DNA of 64,000 nucleotides from an uncultured cyanobacterium. Its GTDB lineage: Bacteria > Cyanobacteriota > Cyanobacteriia > Cyanobacteriales > Nostocaceae. The stretch lies in contig CAIVAU010000061.1 of assembly GCA_903903925.1 (NCBI GenBank), positions 21,647-85,646 on the forward strand. Direction: 5' to 3'. Below the pieces are notes generated by a model that was not told the origin of the DNA, searched no databases, and was given only the letters and a program-made list of their open reading frames with translations. The position numbers were made by a program, and so were the translations under genes. Shown here piece after piece: positions 35,055 through 43,729 of the stretch; the stretch's first letter is position 1; every line of letters begins with the position of its first letter.

Positions 35055-35127
35055 GGGAACTCTTAGCAGGGAAACCCACAACTAAAGTTTTCTCGTTTCT
35101 TTATTTCCTGCTAAGAGCTCCCTGCTT
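35055..35127. repeat. Inverted repeat overlapping the NRPS stop
   Basis: GAGGGAACTCTTAGCAGGGA at the left is nearly the reverse complement of TTCCTGCTAAGAGCTCCCT at the right. The right arm encodes the last residues (QGALSRK) and stop of the NRPS gene. A half copy is at 2,671-2,697. Confidence 0.65.
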
Positions 35128-37917
35128 TTGTAACAGTTCCATAGCCTGGGTTAAGCAAGTTTGCAATTTTGCTGCCACTACCCTTACATGAGGTTCTTTA
35201 AGGACGGAAAGGTGAGATCCTGGAACGTAATGGAGATCTATTCCTCCGGCAACAAAATCGCCCCAACCGAAGAGAGGGTCGTATTCTACGCCTACAGCTT
35301 CATCCCGATTCTGATCTTCAGTTCGCAAGAGGGTAATAGGACCAGGGTAAACTTGCATGACATACTCGTCCATCGCCTTGACATTAGCGTCTATCACTTT
35401 TAAATGTTCATCAGTATCAGATATCTGATGTACTACACTTAAGTAACGCTTGTATCTTTGTTTGAGATTGTATGTACCCCATTCTCTCCAGCCGACAATC
35501 TTTTGCTTCAGATAGGAAGATCCCTGTTGTAAAACATGATTAAGATGCAAGAAAACTCGCTTTCGGAATGGCGCTCGCTTTTCACAACCTGGAAGAGAAA
35601 TATCAATCATCACTAGAAGACCCACTGTCTCACCAAGCCTATGGAGTTGCTGAGCCATCTCGAAGGCAATTATTCCTCCAAAGGAATACCCGCCAAGAAA
35701 ATAAGGACCATTGGGCTGAATAGTTCGCATTTCCTGAATATAGTGAGATGCCATCTGCTCCATCTGAGTATAGGGAGGCTGTTTTCCATCGAGCCCTTTT
35801 GGTTGTAGCCCATAAACAGGTTGCTCTGACCCTAGATGCAGCGCCAACTTTTGGTAACACAGCATCTCTCCGCCAAGGGGGTGGAGAAAGAACAAAGGCG
35901 GCTTGGAACCGTTGGGTTGAATTTTCACCAAGGATGACCAAGTTGCGTTAGAGTCTTTGACCACAGCTAAGTCTTGATTCGCTAGTTCTTGTGGTTGACA
36001 AATCAACTGAACAAGAGTCTCGACAGTACCTGACGTGAAAAGAGAGGCTAGAGGAATTTTTGTCCCGAATTCCTTCTCTATCTGAGTAAATAAGCGTACC
36101 GCTAACAAGGAATGCCCCCCTAAGTCAAAGAAATTGTCCCTCACGCCAATGGATTGGATGCCTAAAACCTGCGACCAAATCTGCGTCATTGCGCGTTCTA
36201 ACTCATTGCGGGGGGCAACAAAGGTCACTTCTGGTTCTTGCCTCAGTTGCTCAGGTATTGGCAGGGCTAGGCGGTCTACTTTACCGTTATTTGTCAGGGG
36301 TAGAGCCTCTATGATCACAATTGCTGTTGGCAGCATATAGCTTGGCAACTTATCCTTGAGAAAACGCCGCAGTTCATCGGTTGTAGTCACTTGCTCTTGG
36401 TGTAAAACCACATAGGCTACTAGACGTTGGTCACCTGGTTGGTCTTCGCGGGCAATAACCACAACTTCCCGGACGGCGGAGTGCAGACTTAAGAGCGTCT
36501 CAATTTCTCTTAACTCGATGCGGAAGCCACGAATTTTCACTTGGTGGTCCATCCGACCAAGGAACTCGATGTTCCCGTCCGGTAAATAACGCACCAAGTC
36601 CCCGGTTTTGTAAAGACGAGATCCTGGTTCGCAACTAAAAGGGTTGCAAATAAACTTCTGTGCACTCAAGTCCGGACGGTTGAGATAGCCCCGTGCCAAA
36701 CCAGCACCACTAATGTGTAGTTCACCCGATTCACCAACAGGCACTAGCTGCAAATTTTCATCTAAAATATAGGTCTGTAGGTTGTGGATGGGGCGACCAA
36801 TCGGAGCCGTTGTACCCTCATTTCCCCGTTGGCACATCCAGTAGGTGGAATCGATCGAAACTTCCGTTGGACCATAACAATTGTAAAGAACATTTTCTTT
36901 CTTCAGACAGTTTAAGAACCGTTCCATAAGTTCGATCTGTAAAGCTTCTCCGCCTGCTGTCACATGCTTTAGACTTTGGCAATTCTCTAAACCCTTTTCT
37001 TCCAGTAACATGCGAATTATGGAGGGTACTAAGGCAATGATAGTGATCTGCTGCTCAGTGATTGTCTTGACGAGGTATGCACTATCTTGATGTCCACCTG
37101 GGCGAGCCATAACTAACTCGGCTCCATGACACAACGGCCAGAAGATCTGCCAAACTGAAGGGTCAAAGCTAAAAGAAATGGTCTGCAAGACTTTGTCAAG
37201 TTCTGTGATTCCAAAAGTTTTTTGCCGCCATTCCAGCTGATTGCAGATCCCACCATGAGGAATCATCACACCCTTAGGCTGTCCTGTTGACCCTGAAGTA
37301 TATATTATGTATATTAGGTGAAGAGGCGTCACCCCACTCACAGGATTTTCTTGGCTTAATTCGGCAATTGCTTCCCAATCTGAATCCAGACAAATAACTT
37401 GTGCCTCAAGATCTGGTAGATTCTGAACAAATTTCTCCTGGGTTAGCATCACTTGTGTCTGGGTGTCTTCTAAGATGAAGGCTAAGCGCTCTTGTGGATA
37501 TGCTGGATCTAATGGTACATAAGCACCACCTGCTTTGAGAATTCCCAAAATTCCCACGACCATTTCTATTGAGCGCTCAACACACAAAGACACTAATACA
37601 TCGGGTTTTACCCCCAGTGCTTGCAAGCGATGTGCCAGTTGGTTTGCCCGACAATTCAATTCCCAGTAGGTTAGCTGCTGGTCTACAAAGACTATCGCCA
37701 CCGCGTCAGGCGTCTTCTTTACTTGCTCTTCAAACAATTGATGGACACATACATCCAGAGGATAATCTATTGAAGTGTTATTCGATTCACAGAGCAATTT
37801 TTGCCCTACGTTAGAGTGAGATCTTGCCACAGAATTTCCAGTCCATTGCATCCTTTCAACTAAGTAGGGAGTATCCTGTTGGATATATTCACGCTCAGTT
37901 TGTTTGTAAAGTTTCAT
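35101..37917 (-). CDS. Single-module NRPS: adenylation, carrier and thioesterase domains
   Basis: A 938-residue peptide-synthetase-like enzyme without a condensation domain. After a 30-residue leader shared with the DUF6875 protein, an adenylation domain spans about 50-555: YIIYTSGSTGQPKGVM (A3), YNCYGPTEVS (A5), GELHISGAGLARGYLNRP (A6), KTGDLVRY (A7), NNGKVDRLALP (A10). A carrier domain follows with DNFFDLGGHSLLAVRL near 595-610 (phosphopantetheine Ser in GGHS). A type I thioesterase is near 655-930: GYSFGG nucleophile and late His in VPGSHLSVLKEP. It would load, then release, one amino acid. Pocket residues by eye are D-P-W-A-V-A-C-I-D-K; I make no substrate call. ATG at 37917. Confidence 0.93.
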   Translation of the reverse strand: MKLYKQTEREYIQQDTPYLVERMQWTGNSVARSHSNVGQKLLCESNNTSIDYPLDVCVHQLFEEQVKKTPDAVAIVFVDQQLTYWELNCRANQLAHRLQALGVKPDVLVSLCVERSIEMVVGILGILKAGGAYVPLDPAYPQERLAFILEDTQTQVMLTQEKFVQNLPDLEAQVICLDSDWEAIAELSQENPVSGVTPLHLIYIIYTSGSTGQPKGVMIPHGGICNQLEWRQKTFGITELDKVLQTISFSFDPSVWQIFWPLCHGAELVMARPGGHQDSAYLVKTITEQQITIIALVPSIIRMLLEEKGLENCQSLKHVTAGGEALQIELMERFLNCLKKENVLYNCYGPTEVSIDSTYWMCQRGNEGTTAPIGRPIHNLQTYILDENLQLVPVGESGELHISGAGLARGYLNRPDLSAQKFICNPFSCEPGSRLYKTGDLVRYLPDGNIEFLGRMDHQVKIRGFRIELREIETLLSLHSAVREVVVIAREDQPGDQRLVAYVVLHQEQVTTTDELRRFLKDKLPSYMLPTAIVIIEALPLTNNGKVDRLALPIPEQLRQEPEVTFVAPRNELERAMTQIWSQVLGIQSIGVRDNFFDLGGHSLLAVRLFTQIEKEFGTKIPLASLFTSGTVETLVQLICQPQELANQDLAVVKDSNATWSSLVKIQPNGSKPPLFFLHPLGGEMLCYQKLALHLGSEQPVYGLQPKGLDGKQPPYTQMEQMASHYIQEMRTIQPNGPYFLGGYSFGGIIAFEMAQQLHRLGETVGLLVMIDISLPGCEKRAPFRKRVFLHLNHVLQQGSSYLKQKIVGWREWGTYNLKQRYKRYLSVVHQISDTDEHLKVIDANVKAMDEYVMQVYPGPITLLRTEDQNRDEAVGVEYDPLFGWGDFVAGGIDLHYVPGSHLSVLKEPHVRVVAAKLQTCLTQAMELLQKQGALSRK

Positions 37918-38643
37918 TCTTGGAAGGTTGTTTGCAAATTTTTGATTAAGGAACGATTCAGTTTTACTGATGTAGAATCAGGCAAAATCATGACATAGCA
38001 AACAGTATTAGCACTCATTTTTCATGGCTCTCTTGAGAGCCATGTCTAGACAAAAAACAGAAAATAATGCTAAACCCCGGTTTTTTTTATTAAAGGTAGT
38101 GCAATTTTGGTAGATATTCGGTGTGGAGGTAGACTTACTATTTAGATACCTGATTATCTCTTTAAGAAAGTAAATTTAACAAGATCAGAAGCCACACTCA
38201 GGTACAGTAAACAGAATAAAATGTATTTCTCTCCTAAATTCTATATTGTTCCAAATATGTTACTTAATCTATATATTTTTTTATCATATTAATTATGAAG
38301 TTGAAATAACAAAAAATGTTTCAATTGTGAAGCTTCAGTATTTTACTTGAAATTTTTTTGATTTATTTGAAGAAAAAATCTTTTGTATGAGATGTGCCAC
38401 ATCTAAATATAATGTCAATTAAGATATATAGAACTAGTATTTAATTTTTGAAATATACGTAGGGTATGTTAGACGAGAGTACGGCACTATCTAAGGCTCT
38501 TGGTGCGTTACGGACTACCGTCCTAACGCACCGTACAAATATTTAGGTGGGAGTAGCGCCCACCAAGAAAAAAAGATGTATTTCGAGACGCTCCGTGCAA
38601 GAAATACGGCGTCATTGTTTCATGATTAAGATACGGTCAAAAA
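37918..38643. other. Non-coding gap upstream of the NRPS gene
   Basis: AT-rich and without a gene I can support. It holds the NRPS promoter region next to 37,918 and three palindromes: GGTGCGTTA/TAACGCACC (38,502-38,532), GGTGGG/GCCCACC (38,546-38,564) and GTATTTC/GAAATAC (38,579-38,608). The first is a common cyanobacterial dispersed repeat. Confidence 0.5.
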
Positions 38644-38669
38644 AAAACCTCAGCTAAATAGCTGAGGTT
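38639..38669 (-). terminator. Hairpin terminator (minus strand) or plus-strand leader hairpin
   Basis: A perfect 10-bp stem, AACCTCAGCT/AGCTGAGGTT with loop AAAT. On the minus strand it is followed by nine T residues, the classic intrinsic terminator. On the plus strand it stands 17 bases before the ATG of a small frame. No minus-strand gene upstream was found for it to end. Confidence 0.6.
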
Positions 38670-38685
38670 AAAAGGGGAAGTCCAA

Positions 38686-38910
38686 ATGTTATTGGAAGAT
38701 ACCAATACCGAAATCAGAAAATTTTCGCTCACACCGAAGTCAACCAAAATGAGAGTGGTAACGAGTCTAGTAGCGAATGCATCCTGCAAAATGTATTTGC
38801 GTTATTCTCAAAATTGCTGGATACTGCGCATGATAAATCTGGGTTTCAGTAGCGTAGTTTTTAAGAACACTGTTTTCATGAACTGTAGTCTACGTAGCCT
38901 GTTTTTCTAG
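38686..38910 (+). CDS. Small hypothetical protein, doubtful
   Basis: A 74-residue frame starting ATG at 38686 with GGGGAAG 6 bases upstream. The first 34 residues (MLLEDTNTEIRKFSLTPKS...) look like a plausible acidic leader; the remainder is Cys/Phe/Ser-rich and irregular. It might be a small peptide, a relic, or chance. It follows a strong hairpin. I do not recognise it. Confidence 0.25.
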   Translation: MLLEDTNTEIRKFSLTPKSTKMRVVTSLVANASCKMYLRYSQNCWILRMINLGFSSVVFKNTVFMNCSLRSLFF

Positions 38911-38933
38911 TTTATTAATTTATGTTAATAAAT

Positions 38934-38949
38934 ATAACAGTACTGTTAT
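38934..38949. promoter_or_regulatory. Perfect 16-bp palindrome upstream of Tab2 gene
   Basis: ATAACAGTACTGTTAT is identical on both strands and lies 75-90 bases before the Tab2 start. Such symmetry suggests a dimeric repressor site. No regulator is assigned. Confidence 0.4.
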
Positions 38950-39022
38950 GAAACTGCAAGAGTACTTGACACAGAAAGATAAATGGTATCTATAAGATCT
39001 AATTATCAAAGCGTAACTATCA

Positions 39023-39835
39023 ATGGAGCGATCGCCAAAAATGCGTATTTGGCAGGCAGATTTTTATCGTCGTCCCCAGAAGGATGCAACGGGGGAAGTG
39101 TTGTGGGAGTTGTTGATTTGTGACGCAACCCGCAGCTTTGAGTATGAGGCTACCTGTCCTCAAAGAGAAGCAAATTCAACTTGGGTTGCGTCTCAACTTC
39201 GGCAAGCAGCCCTTAAGCAACTACCGGATGTCATTCAGGTATTTCGTCCTCAGTCTTTGAGTTTAATGGAACAAGCTGGACGGAGCTTAAGCATTTCTGT
39301 AGAACCGACTCGTCGCACTTTGGCATTAAAGCAGTGGTTGCAAGCAAAGAATTATCCCATCTCTTTGGACAAGCCACCACCTCTACCGTTGCCAGAAAGC
39401 CTTTGGGGAGAAGAGTGGCGCTTTGCCACACTCCCGGCTGGTGATATTGAAGAGGTGTTTGGCGATCGCCCGATGCCAATTTTACAAATGCCAGAATTTC
39501 TCCTACCCATCAATTTAGGTTTGGCGTCAACGTTACCAGTTCCTGGCGTGATCATTTATGGTGGACGGCTATCGATGCACTTAGCACGGTGGTTACAACA
39601 AGCCCGTCCTGTAGCACTGAATTACGTAGCAGGTGAACTGGATGGGTTGGTGTTAGAAGCTGGTTTAGTAGATCGGTGGGTTGTTGCGACGTTTGCAGAT
39701 CAGGAAGTCACCGCAGCTGCTCAAGTTTATGAACAGCGCAAACAACAAAGTCAAGGACTACACTTTTTACTAGTGCAACCTGATAATTCGGGAATGACTT
39801 ACACAGGCTTTTGGTTGTTGCAAGTAGAAGATTGA
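39023..39835 (+). CDS. Tab2/Atab2-family RNA-binding protein
   Basis: A 270-residue protein (264 if ATG 39041 is the start, which would begin MRIWQADFYRRP as in most homologues). Later conserved blocks are LWELLICD, FRPQSLSLMEQAGR near 75-90, PLPLPESLWGEEWRFA near 120-135 and the closing YTGFWLLQ. In Chlamydomonas and Arabidopsis this family binds the psaB 5' UTR and promotes photosystem I synthesis; a cyanobacterial role in psaAB translation is inferred. Transcribed alone. Confidence 0.92.
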   Translation: MERSPKMRIWQADFYRRPQKDATGEVLWELLICDATRSFEYEATCPQREANSTWVASQLRQAALKQLPDVIQVFRPQSLSLMEQAGRSLSISVEPTRRTLALKQWLQAKNYPISLDKPPPLPLPESLWGEEWRFATLPAGDIEEVFGDRPMPILQMPEFLLPINLGLASTLPVPGVIIYGGRLSMHLARWLQQARPVALNYVAGELDGLVLEAGLVDRWVVATFADQEVTAAAQVYEQRKQQSQGLHFLLVQPDNSGMTYTGFWLLQVED

Positions 39836-39856
39836 AATATTGTTTTTGACGGGCAT

Positions 39857-39910
39857 TAAAATTCCCTTCAGGCTTACCCCATGCCTGAAGTCAGGGCTAG
39901 GAAGCCAAGA
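39857..39910. repeat. Palindromic intergenic repeat after Tab2 gene
   Basis: CCCTTCAGGC and GCCTGAAGTCAGGG can pair around TTACCCCAT (39,864-39,895). A related CCCACGCCTGAAGTCGTGGG is at 56,386-56,405. These resemble end hairpins of IS200/IS605-type elements, and could also end Tab2 transcription. Confidence 0.4.
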
Positions 39911-39926
39911 AAGCCCTAGTTAAACT

Positions 39927-40184
39927 TCATACTTCCTCAAGCGTAGCAGAGATGATTAATCTATCGTTAGGCTCATCAGCTTTCAGCAGGTTTTGACTAT
40001 TTTGGAGCTTGACATTATATTCAGTCCAGCTTTTCACGTAATGAATTCCTCCTGTCAAACGATTTATCCGAAACAAATTGATAGTTGTTACTATCGGCTT
40101 TTCTGTTTCTTGGTCAAGAATCCGCTGCTCTTCGTAGTAAGTACGATAGAAGATAGCTATGACAAGATCATTTAAGAGTTCCAT
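39927..40184 (-). CDS. Small hypothetical protein
   Basis: An 85-residue acidic protein from ATG at 40184, without signal peptide or TM. Readable pieces are ILDQETEKPIVTTINLFRIN and GGIHYVKSWTEYNVKL. Composition is like that of a folded alpha/beta protein, and the frame is intact in a compact region between repeats. No family recognised. Confidence 0.5.
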   Translation of the reverse strand: MELLNDLVIAIFYRTYYEEQRILDQETEKPIVTTINLFRINRLTGGIHYVKSWTEYNVKLQNSQNLLKADEPNDRLIISATLEEV

Positions 40185-40263
40185 TTACTGGTATGGATAC
40201 GCAAGAGCTTTATAATATCTTGGCACAAAATTATTTGTTTTTACTAGCCATAAGGAATATTTA

Positions 40264-40410
<147 letters not shown>

Positions 40411-40484
40411 TGTTATTTGTCGGTGATAAGTGGGAATACTAAAGCAGTTCAGTTAAACGCCCTGTACTGTAAGAGGCGCAATTT

Positions 40485-40769
40485 CTACTTTGTTCTAGTC
40501 CGCACTTGCTTCACCATCGCAATCAGGGTGTGGTGAGCATCTTCTGCATCAGCTAAAACATGATCAAACTGTATGCGAACTGGCACAGTTTCGCCATTTA
40601 TTTGTGCTGTTAAATCCATCCCTTGAGCATCAATTGAAACCATTTCTGCCGCTGTTGCATCAGCTAAATTACCGAAAGCCTGGGCATAAATAACCACGGC
40701 AGCAGCATGATCTTCATTCATGTGATTACAGATACGCGAACTTACTTCAGCAGAAAATTGTTCAGTCAT
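40485..40769 (-). CDS. DUF2470-domain protein
   Basis: A 94-residue protein made of a single DUF2470 domain: ICNHMNEDHAAAVVIYAQAF near 14-33 with the conserved HMNxDH, then IDAQGMDL and VRIQFDHVLADAEDAHHTLI. The domain is the C-terminal partner of pyridoxamine-oxidase-like heme-binding proteins (HugZ group), so a heme or tetrapyrrole link is possible. ATG at 40769 begins MTEQFSAE; the ATG 24 bases earlier adds an unlikely MTFWWSLT. Confidence 0.85.
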   Translation of the reverse strand: MTEQFSAEVSSRICNHMNEDHAAAVVIYAQAFGNLADATAAEMVSIDAQGMDLTAQINGETVPVRIQFDHVLADAEDAHHTLIAMVKQVRTRTK

Positions 40770-40994
40770 GGTCAAACTCCACCAGAATGTCATAAGGAAA
40801 TTGTATGGTACTATACTAGTAATTTGCCCATCGAAGGAAATACTCCTAGGGGCGATCGCCCATCGAATACCGAATCACCCAGATATTTTTTAATTAAAAG
40901 AAAGTGTTGGTAATAATTTCTGCCTCTATTTACGAAATTCATGCCCTTTCTCTTGTAGAAGAAGTGTTGGCACAATTATTCAAGCAAAGAGCCG

Positions 40995-41750
40995 ATGAGC
41001 GCAACTAGCCACCGCCGAATTGTAATTGGGGATGTACATGGTCACTACAAAGGTTTAATGACATTGTTAGAGGCGATAGCTCCCACATCAGATGATCAAA
41101 TCTATTTTCTGGGAGACTTAATTGACCGTGGTCCCCAGAGTTCACAAGTAGTAAATTTTGTCAAGGATAATCACTACAGGTGTGTGTTAGGGAATCATGA
41201 GCAGATGCTATTAAACATTCTTACCAACGGACACATCCCTACCCCAACAATGCAAGCATGGCTATATAGTGGGGGGCAAGCGACGGTAGCTAGCTACCAA
41301 CAAGCTACAATACCTCCAGATCATGTGGAATGGTTCAAAGCTCTGCCTACATATATTGACCTAGGAGATGTTTGGTTGACTCATGCTGGTGTTGACCCCA
41401 CCATGCCTCTGGTAGAACAAACAGCAGAACAGCTTTGCTGGGTAAGAGACAAATTTCATAGCATTGATAAACCCTACTTCCCTGATAAGCTGATGATCGT
41501 TGGTCATACCATTACCTTTACCCTACCAGGGGTTTCTCCTGGTAAACTGGCACAAGGACATGGGTGGCTAGACATAGACACTGGAGCTTATCATACCCGA
41601 AGTGGTTGGTTAACAGGACTCGACGTGACAAATTGGCTAGTTTATCAAGTCAACGTTTTCAAACCCAGTGTTCGTACTCTGTCCCTAGAAGAAGCGGTGA
41701 CCACGATTGAGCCAGCCAGAGTCATGGTTAGTGGGGGAAAGGGGAGGTGA
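40995..41750 (+). CDS. PPP-family metallophosphoesterase (Ser/Thr phosphatase-like)
   Basis: A 251-residue cytosolic phosphatase. Metal ligands are in order: GDVHGHYKG near 13-21, GDLIDRGPQ near 41-49, GNHEQML near 70-76, and later His in LTHAGVDPT and VGHTITF. It resembles bacterial PrpA/ApaH-like enzymes that act on phosphoproteins or dinucleoside polyphosphates. The C-terminal GGKGR borders a GTGTGGGGAG-rich spacer. ATG at 40995. Confidence 0.92.
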   Translation: MSATSHRRIVIGDVHGHYKGLMTLLEAIAPTSDDQIYFLGDLIDRGPQSSQVVNFVKDNHYRCVLGNHEQMLLNILTNGHIPTPTMQAWLYSGGQATVASYQQATIPPDHVEWFKALPTYIDLGDVWLTHAGVDPTMPLVEQTAEQLCWVRDKFHSIDKPYFPDKLMIVGHTITFTLPGVSPGKLAQGHGWLDIDTGAYHTRSGWLTGLDVTNWLVYQVNVFKPSVRTLSLEEAVTTIEPARVMVSGGKGR

Positions 41751-41780
41751 GGAGTGTGGAGAGTGTGGGGAGTTAACAAC

Positions 41781-41816
41781 TCATAATTCATAATTCATAA
41801 TTCATAATTCATAATT
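41781..41816. repeat. Heptanucleotide repeat (ATAATTC)n
   Basis: Five TCATAAT/ATAATTC units in tandem, just before the DUF4330 gene. Same 7-bp period as the other arrays in the window, but a different sequence. Confidence 0.85.
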
Positions 41817-41869
41817 TAGACTGTAGTGATGTAATCAATAAACTCCGCTCTGATTGGAGAACGCTTTTT

Positions 41870-42403
41870 ATGGCTATTTTAGATTCCAAAGGTCGCTTGT
41901 TCGGTAAACTCAATATTCTTGATTTCGGTGCCGCACTAGTAATTTTACTAGTTATCTTTGGTATCTTTTTCTTCCCCGGCGGTTCTGGTTCCGTTGCCCA
42001 AATAGGCACGAATACAAAACCTGTAGAGGTAGACTTAGTTGTCCGAGGGTTGAATGTACGTGACCCTCAGGAGTTATTGAGGAAAGGATTAATACCAGGT
42101 GGCAAGACTAATATTATTATCCGTAATCAACCCCACGGTGCAATTACTATAAAATCTGTTCAACAAATTCCTAGAACCCTAATGGTTCCCCAACCTAATG
42201 GTTCCGTTAAAGAATTACCCGATACTAGATCAAACAGTTTTAGTACAGATATGCTTTTGACTTTGGCAGGTAACGCGCAAATCACTGATAATGGCCCAGT
42301 GATTGGTCCGAGTAAACTCAAAATTGGAGTGCCAGTTGAGTTGGACGGGTTTAGTTACAACTTCTACGCTACGGTAATTGATGTGCGCATTAAAGATAAA
42401 TAA
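41870..42403 (+). CDS. DUF4330-domain membrane protein
   Basis: A 177-residue protein. MAILDSKGRLFGKLNILDFG is the conserved DUF4330 opening, followed by one TM near 18-38 (AALVILLVIFGIFFFPGG). The remaining 135 residues form a beta-rich, probably periplasmic domain (VEVDLVVRGLNVRDPQELL, NSFSTDMLLTLAGNAQI). Function unknown; common in cyanobacteria. ATG at 41870. Confidence 0.9.
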   Translation: MAILDSKGRLFGKLNILDFGAALVILLVIFGIFFFPGGSGSVAQIGTNTKPVEVDLVVRGLNVRDPQELLRKGLIPGGKTNIIIRNQPHGAITIKSVQQIPRTLMVPQPNGSVKELPDTRSNSFSTDMLLTLAGNAQITDNGPVIGPSKLKIGVPVELDGFSYNFYATVIDVRIKDK

Positions 42404-42510
42404 AGGATTCTGAAGGGGGACAGACAATTAATATTCATAACCTTAACCCTTTCTTCCGCAGGAACAGAGGGGCGGCTACCGTAAGTCGGAAGAAAACTTA
42501 TATTGACTTT

Positions 42511-43179
42511 ATGACTGAAGATCCATCAATTTTAAGCTTACTTGAAGCAGAACGAGAGCGTTACATTTTAGAAGCAGCTTCCTTAGAGCGTCATCTCCAA
42601 CACGTTCGCCACCAAATCGTCAATCTAGAAGCTCTGATTTCAGGATATGCCACAGAAGTACAGATGTACTCAAACCAAAGGCATTTTTCTCCTTTATCTT
42701 CCACACAGGCAATCCTTCATGGGAGTTATGAAGATGGTGAGAACTCAGATGATGAAATTGATTACACTGAACAAGATACAGAACTTGAATCTCATAGCTC
42801 ATCCCCAATCCCAGTTAATGAATCTACAGTCGCTTCTGCGATTGAGCCTGACATTTCTGACATCCCCAAACTTCCTACCCCCAGAAAGCCTGGAACTTTG
42901 CCCTTGGTACCCGAATTCCAAGAATATTCAGTACAGAATGCCATCCTGATTCTGATGCGCCGCCGACCAGACTTGCATCTGCATATAGATGCAGTTGTCC
43001 GCGATTTATATGGGGATAAGCTCACGCAACAACAGTTGAAGACGGCAACCTCAAATGTTGGGACTGTGCTTGCCAACGGGGTGCAGCGAGGCTTATGGTA
43101 TCGGGTATTGCGTGCATCCGGGGTGTATACATTGCAATATGACAAAGGAGTTACAAGCAAACAACTGATGCGCAGATAG
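42511..43179 (+). CDS. Conserved cyanobacterial protein: coiled coil plus winged-helix-like end
   Basis: A 222-residue protein. Residues 3-45 form a coiled coil (SLLEAERERYILEAASLERH and LQHVRHQIVNLEALIS). Residues 70-140 are acidic, Ser/Pro-rich and disordered. The last 80 residues (VQNAILILMRRRPDLHLHID, then AVVRDLYGD, VGTVLANGVQRGLWYRV) resemble a winged-helix fold. It may be a DNA-binding or regulatory protein. A decayed duplicate of its first 80 codons lies at 43,730. ATG at 42511. Confidence 0.7.
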   Translation: MTEDPSILSLLEAERERYILEAASLERHLQHVRHQIVNLEALISGYATEVQMYSNQRHFSPLSSTQAILHGSYEDGENSDDEIDYTEQDTELESHSSSPIPVNESTVASAIEPDISDIPKLPTPRKPGTLPLVPEFQEYSVQNAILILMRRRPDLHLHIDAVVRDLYGDKLTQQQLKTATSNVGTVLANGVQRGLWYRVLRASGVYTLQYDKGVTSKQLMRR

Positions 43180-43442
43180 ATAAAATTGGGATGAAGCAAA
43201 AACAACACAAGGTTAGGGACGATTATTGACCATAATCTTTTATAAGGTAAGAATACATCCGTCAGAATACACGAGTCAGTTGTGTTTCTTCCATCTGGAA
43301 TTTAATTAAGATTTTCTTGGTGCATCTGCCAGAAGGATTAAAATTGGAAGTGAGAACACCCCACGGGCGGCGCACCACCATTCCTGCAAGGGCGGGGAGA
43401 CCCCGCTCCTAGGAATGTACAATTTAAATGCGCGACAGCTTA

Positions 43443-43700
43443 TCACTCACCAACTGCAATTTCCATATCGTTATTGCTAGATACAGATGGTTTTGCTCTT
43501 CGTCTCTTCGGGAAAAGGATAGGCTTGGGTGAGGGTTTTGTGGATGAAGATTTTGGCGGACGACATTGTTCGCAATAAAGCGGAAGGGATGGATAGCAGA
43601 TACGTTCAACTACTTTATTGCATTTTTTACAGACGAAGCGATAGGCTTTTTGCTTGATGACACGAATGTGAGCCTTAACATGAACTTCCTTAGTTTCCAC
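43443..43700 (-). CDS. Small zinc-ribbon protein
   Basis: An 85-residue basic protein with two CxxC pairs, FVCKKCNK and LYCEQCRPP, which would bind one Zn. The N-terminal METKEVHVKAHIRVIKQKAY is strand-like and reads as a conserved opening; the tail is Lys/Pro/Ser-rich and disordered. Start is GTG at 43700 because AAGGAGAAGGAAC lies just before it; the next ATG would cut the domain. It sits between a gene and that gene's decayed copy. Nucleic-acid binding is a guess. Confidence 0.65.
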   Translation of the reverse strand: METKEVHVKAHIRVIKQKAYRFVCKKCNKVVERICYPSLPLYCEQCRPPKSSSTKPSPKPILFPKRRRAKPSVSSNNDMEIAVGE

Positions 43701-43729
43701 TTGTTTGTTCCTTCTCCTTAGTAGTTCCT

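Noticed and set aside
35101..37917. Amino-acid specificity of the NRPS A domain
   Set aside because: The eye-read pocket D-P-W-A-V-A-C-I-D-K matches no code I can name safely, and alignment errors at the 278-301 positions are possible.
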